Origin: Aphrophora alni
Taxonomy: Eukaryota; Arthropoda; Insecta; Hemiptera; Aphrophoridae
NCBI GenBank assembly: GCA_963513935.1
Contig: OY740768.1
Span: 36,144,216 to 36,208,215, forward strand
Direction of reading: 5' to 3'
Length of the DNA stretch: 64,000 bases
The notes under the pieces are model-generated. The model was not told where the DNA came from. It did not search any database and saw only the letters and a program-made list of their open reading frames with translations. Positions within the stretch are counted from its first letter, which is position 1, and every line of letters begins with the position of its first letter. Made by a program: the position numbers and the translations under genes. Below, piece by piece: positions 61,947 to 64,000 of the stretch.

Positions 61947-63515
61947 ATCTATTTTTAAAGAAAAGACAATTTAAGAAAAATAATTTTGTTTTATGTTATT
62001 TTAGTAATGTTAGCCTAAACAAGTATGGTCACTTTATTTCCTACTCATTAAAAATTTATTTATACACACATACCCTGTTTTGTTTTTATTTTTGTATAAT
62101 CCGAGTTTTTTACAATTTGAGGTGACCAATTAGCTCGAATTACCGTGACTTTTTATTTGTGTTGTGAAGAAGGTCGTGTATTTCCTTAACAGAGCAGAAA
62201 AAAGAGATTTTTTAAATTATATGATATTGATTTTTTTTTTTTTTTTTTAACCTGCAATAATGGTCACAATTATTGTCTTGTTTTTACCAAAACAAGAGGA
62301 ATTACTTTAAGACTATAAGATTAATGAAAACTGAGAGGAGGGAAGTTTCAAATATATTAAAAACACATATGAAGTTGCTACGTTTTAAAGATGCTGTCAA
62401 TTTCAGCAATACAAATGTAGTTTAGAAAAAAAACTTATTAAAATTTTAAGAAAACAGTATGTTGTAAATGAAAAGGCTTTTATATTTTAATGAAATGCTT
62501 AACAATTCATGTTCTAAATAATTATTTTATTTCTTATATAAGCTATGTGAAATATCTCTAATCATTATGATCATGAACACAAATAAATACAGTATCCTCA
62601 AGGTAGGAATGTGTCTGGGGTGGAGAGGAAAAGAGGGGCCCCCACACTTTGTTACCTTTGCTTTCAGCGGTACAACTCCAATAAAAAAATATAAACCTCA
62701 AATGCTTCTGTGTAAATGTGTATCCTACTTTCATTTCTTTTATCGATGTAAATAAGAATAAAATGTTTACAAATGTGCACAAGGTGAATATTATAGGCGC
62801 TTCATTTTCCATCTTTCGCCCACTTTGAGTTTGTTGAAAAATAATTGTAAGTTATGAAATTTTTAACATTTTGAGTCCAAATTTGGTAGGCTATACAAAT
62901 TTTGTATGCTTTTTTTACTAGTATACCAAAAACTAAAACTTTACCATGTAAATTTTTTAAATGACTGTCATTAAAAAGGTTTAATGTTAAATTTCATGAA
63001 AATCGTTCGTTTTAAGAGAAATGTACAAAAGACAAATAAGGTCTTTTTTACTAGGTCAATTGATAACCTGAGTTATGGACTGAAAACTCAAAACATACTT
63101 CTTAATAATTATCTACAACATCCAAATTTATCCTAAACCAAAATAATATTGAATTATGTTAATTTATGAAAAACAAAATCTCCTAAAGTTTGACACGACA
63201 TTTTCAGACACTGTGTATTACAAAATGAAAATATTTAGACATTTTAGACCATAAATTTATTCACAGTTTTTAATAACTACTGGTAGTAAAAATATTAAAT
63301 TATTATTATACAAAACTTACAAATAAATGATAATTTATTCCAACTCGTCTATCACAAAGTTTCCGTGTTCAGCTTCTTTCTTCATAAATTTCTAACAGTG
63401 TAAATAATTGCACGACTTTGACTCTTTAACACATTGCGATTACTCATCATCACACTTAGCACAACACCTATTAGCCGACCAAGTTAACATTTTATGCGGG
63501 AAATAGGCTACGTGA
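61947..63515. other. no gene seen
   Basis: AT-rich sequence, a T-run near 62230, and background frames (61943-62125, 62558-62812). No GFM2 exon found here. Confidence 0.5.
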
Positions 63516-63518
63516 AAG

Positions 63519-63558
63519 ACGGATTGACAGATATTTTGCGGATTGACAGATATTTTGT
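63519..63558. repeat. short tandem duplication
   Basis: CGGATTGACAGATATTTTG occurs twice in a row. Confidence 0.9.
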
Positions 63559-63789
63559 GTATGCCTTAAAGTTATAACGTGAATGCATTCTTGGAATCAA
63601 CTAACAAAGGCATTAGTTATAGTTGACTCCAAGACAACAAAGACAACTAACTTGTAGTTGCATACTAATAAGGTATTTCCTGGGATACTCTTATCATCCT
63701 GTTTACCTTTCCCACAAAAATATAGTAAAATATTACATGCCATTCTTAGATATTTAAGTAGCCTAACCAGTATGCACAGTATGCATTCA

Positions 63790-63966
63790 AATACCTTTAG
63801 AATAACCCTAATCTAATTGTAAAAAAATAATCTATCAACAAAATAATATCTACAACATTCTTGTACGAAGTTATCACTTACCTTTAGAATATCCCTAATC
63901 TAATTGTAAAAAAAATAATCTATCAACAAAATAATATCTACAACATTCTTGTAGGAAGTTATCATT
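63790..63966. repeat. tandem duplication of about 87 bp
   Basis: The stretch ACCTTTAGAATA(A/T)CCCTAA through ATTCTTGTA(C/G)GAAGTTATCA occurs twice head to tail, with a few differences and one extra A. Confidence 0.95.
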
Positions 63967-64000
63967 TAGCCAAGAAATATTTTTCTCGTTTTGAACATTT

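Overview
This is AT-rich, intron-containing, transposon-dense nuclear DNA of an animal, most likely an arthropod (probably an insect). The evidence is GT-AG introns of 0.3 to 10 kb, metazoan mobile-element families (Jockey-like and other non-LTR elements, Penelope-like, Ty3/gypsy, Tigger/pogo, hAT, Helitron, a tRNA-derived SINE) and promoter-like stretches with TATA and TCAGT initiators. I see no rRNA, tRNA, CRISPR or prokaryotic operon structure.

One host gene is well supported: the 3' part of GFM2 (mitochondrial elongation factor G2 / ribosome-releasing factor 2) on the minus strand. Ten exons between 58999 and 23132 join in phase without a stop and encode about 555 C-terminal residues, from the end of the GTPase domain through domains II to V to the stop codon. 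The N-terminal exons, with the P-loop and switch motifs, must lie beyond position 64000. All the other structure is satellite DNA, mobile elements and their remains, much of it inside GFM2 introns.

Layout. 449-4662: a 124-bp satellite of about 34 units with a 744-bp higher-order duplication. 4.7-15.6 kb: foldback elements, SINE copies, a 60-bp tandem repeat and unrecognised short ORFs. 15.7-17.9 kb: a 5'-truncated non-LTR retrotransposon with a nearly intact reverse transcriptase. 18.9-21.1 kb: a Tigger transposase relic split by a hAT MITE with a perfect 8-bp target duplication. 21.3-21.8 kb: a repeat module followed by a heat-shock-element-rich promoter-like stretch. 23.1-59.0 kb: GFM2 with repeat-filled introns (SINEs and a foldback; RNase H relic with 137-bp tandem repeats; nested Penelope-like elements, a solo LTR, a perfect 154-bp palindrome, a Helitron relic and a second heat-shock-type promoter; gypsy RT relic; three Tigger/pogo-type elements; a second hAT MITE; two non-LTR relics; first copy of a 1.8-kb non-coding repeat). 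59.2-64 kb: a foldback, the second copy of the 1.8-kb repeat with a broken ORF behind it, and an 87-bp tandem duplication.

The most interesting observations are (i) a repeat family seen at 21, 32-33 and 37 kb that carries heat-shock elements and promoter features and lies beside a Helitron relic; (ii) a recurring hammerhead-like CTGANGA / stem / GAAAC motif in unrelated foldback elements and in Penelope-like elements; and (iii) the perfect spacer-less palindrome at 32250. All are read by eye; no alignment, folding or database search was run.
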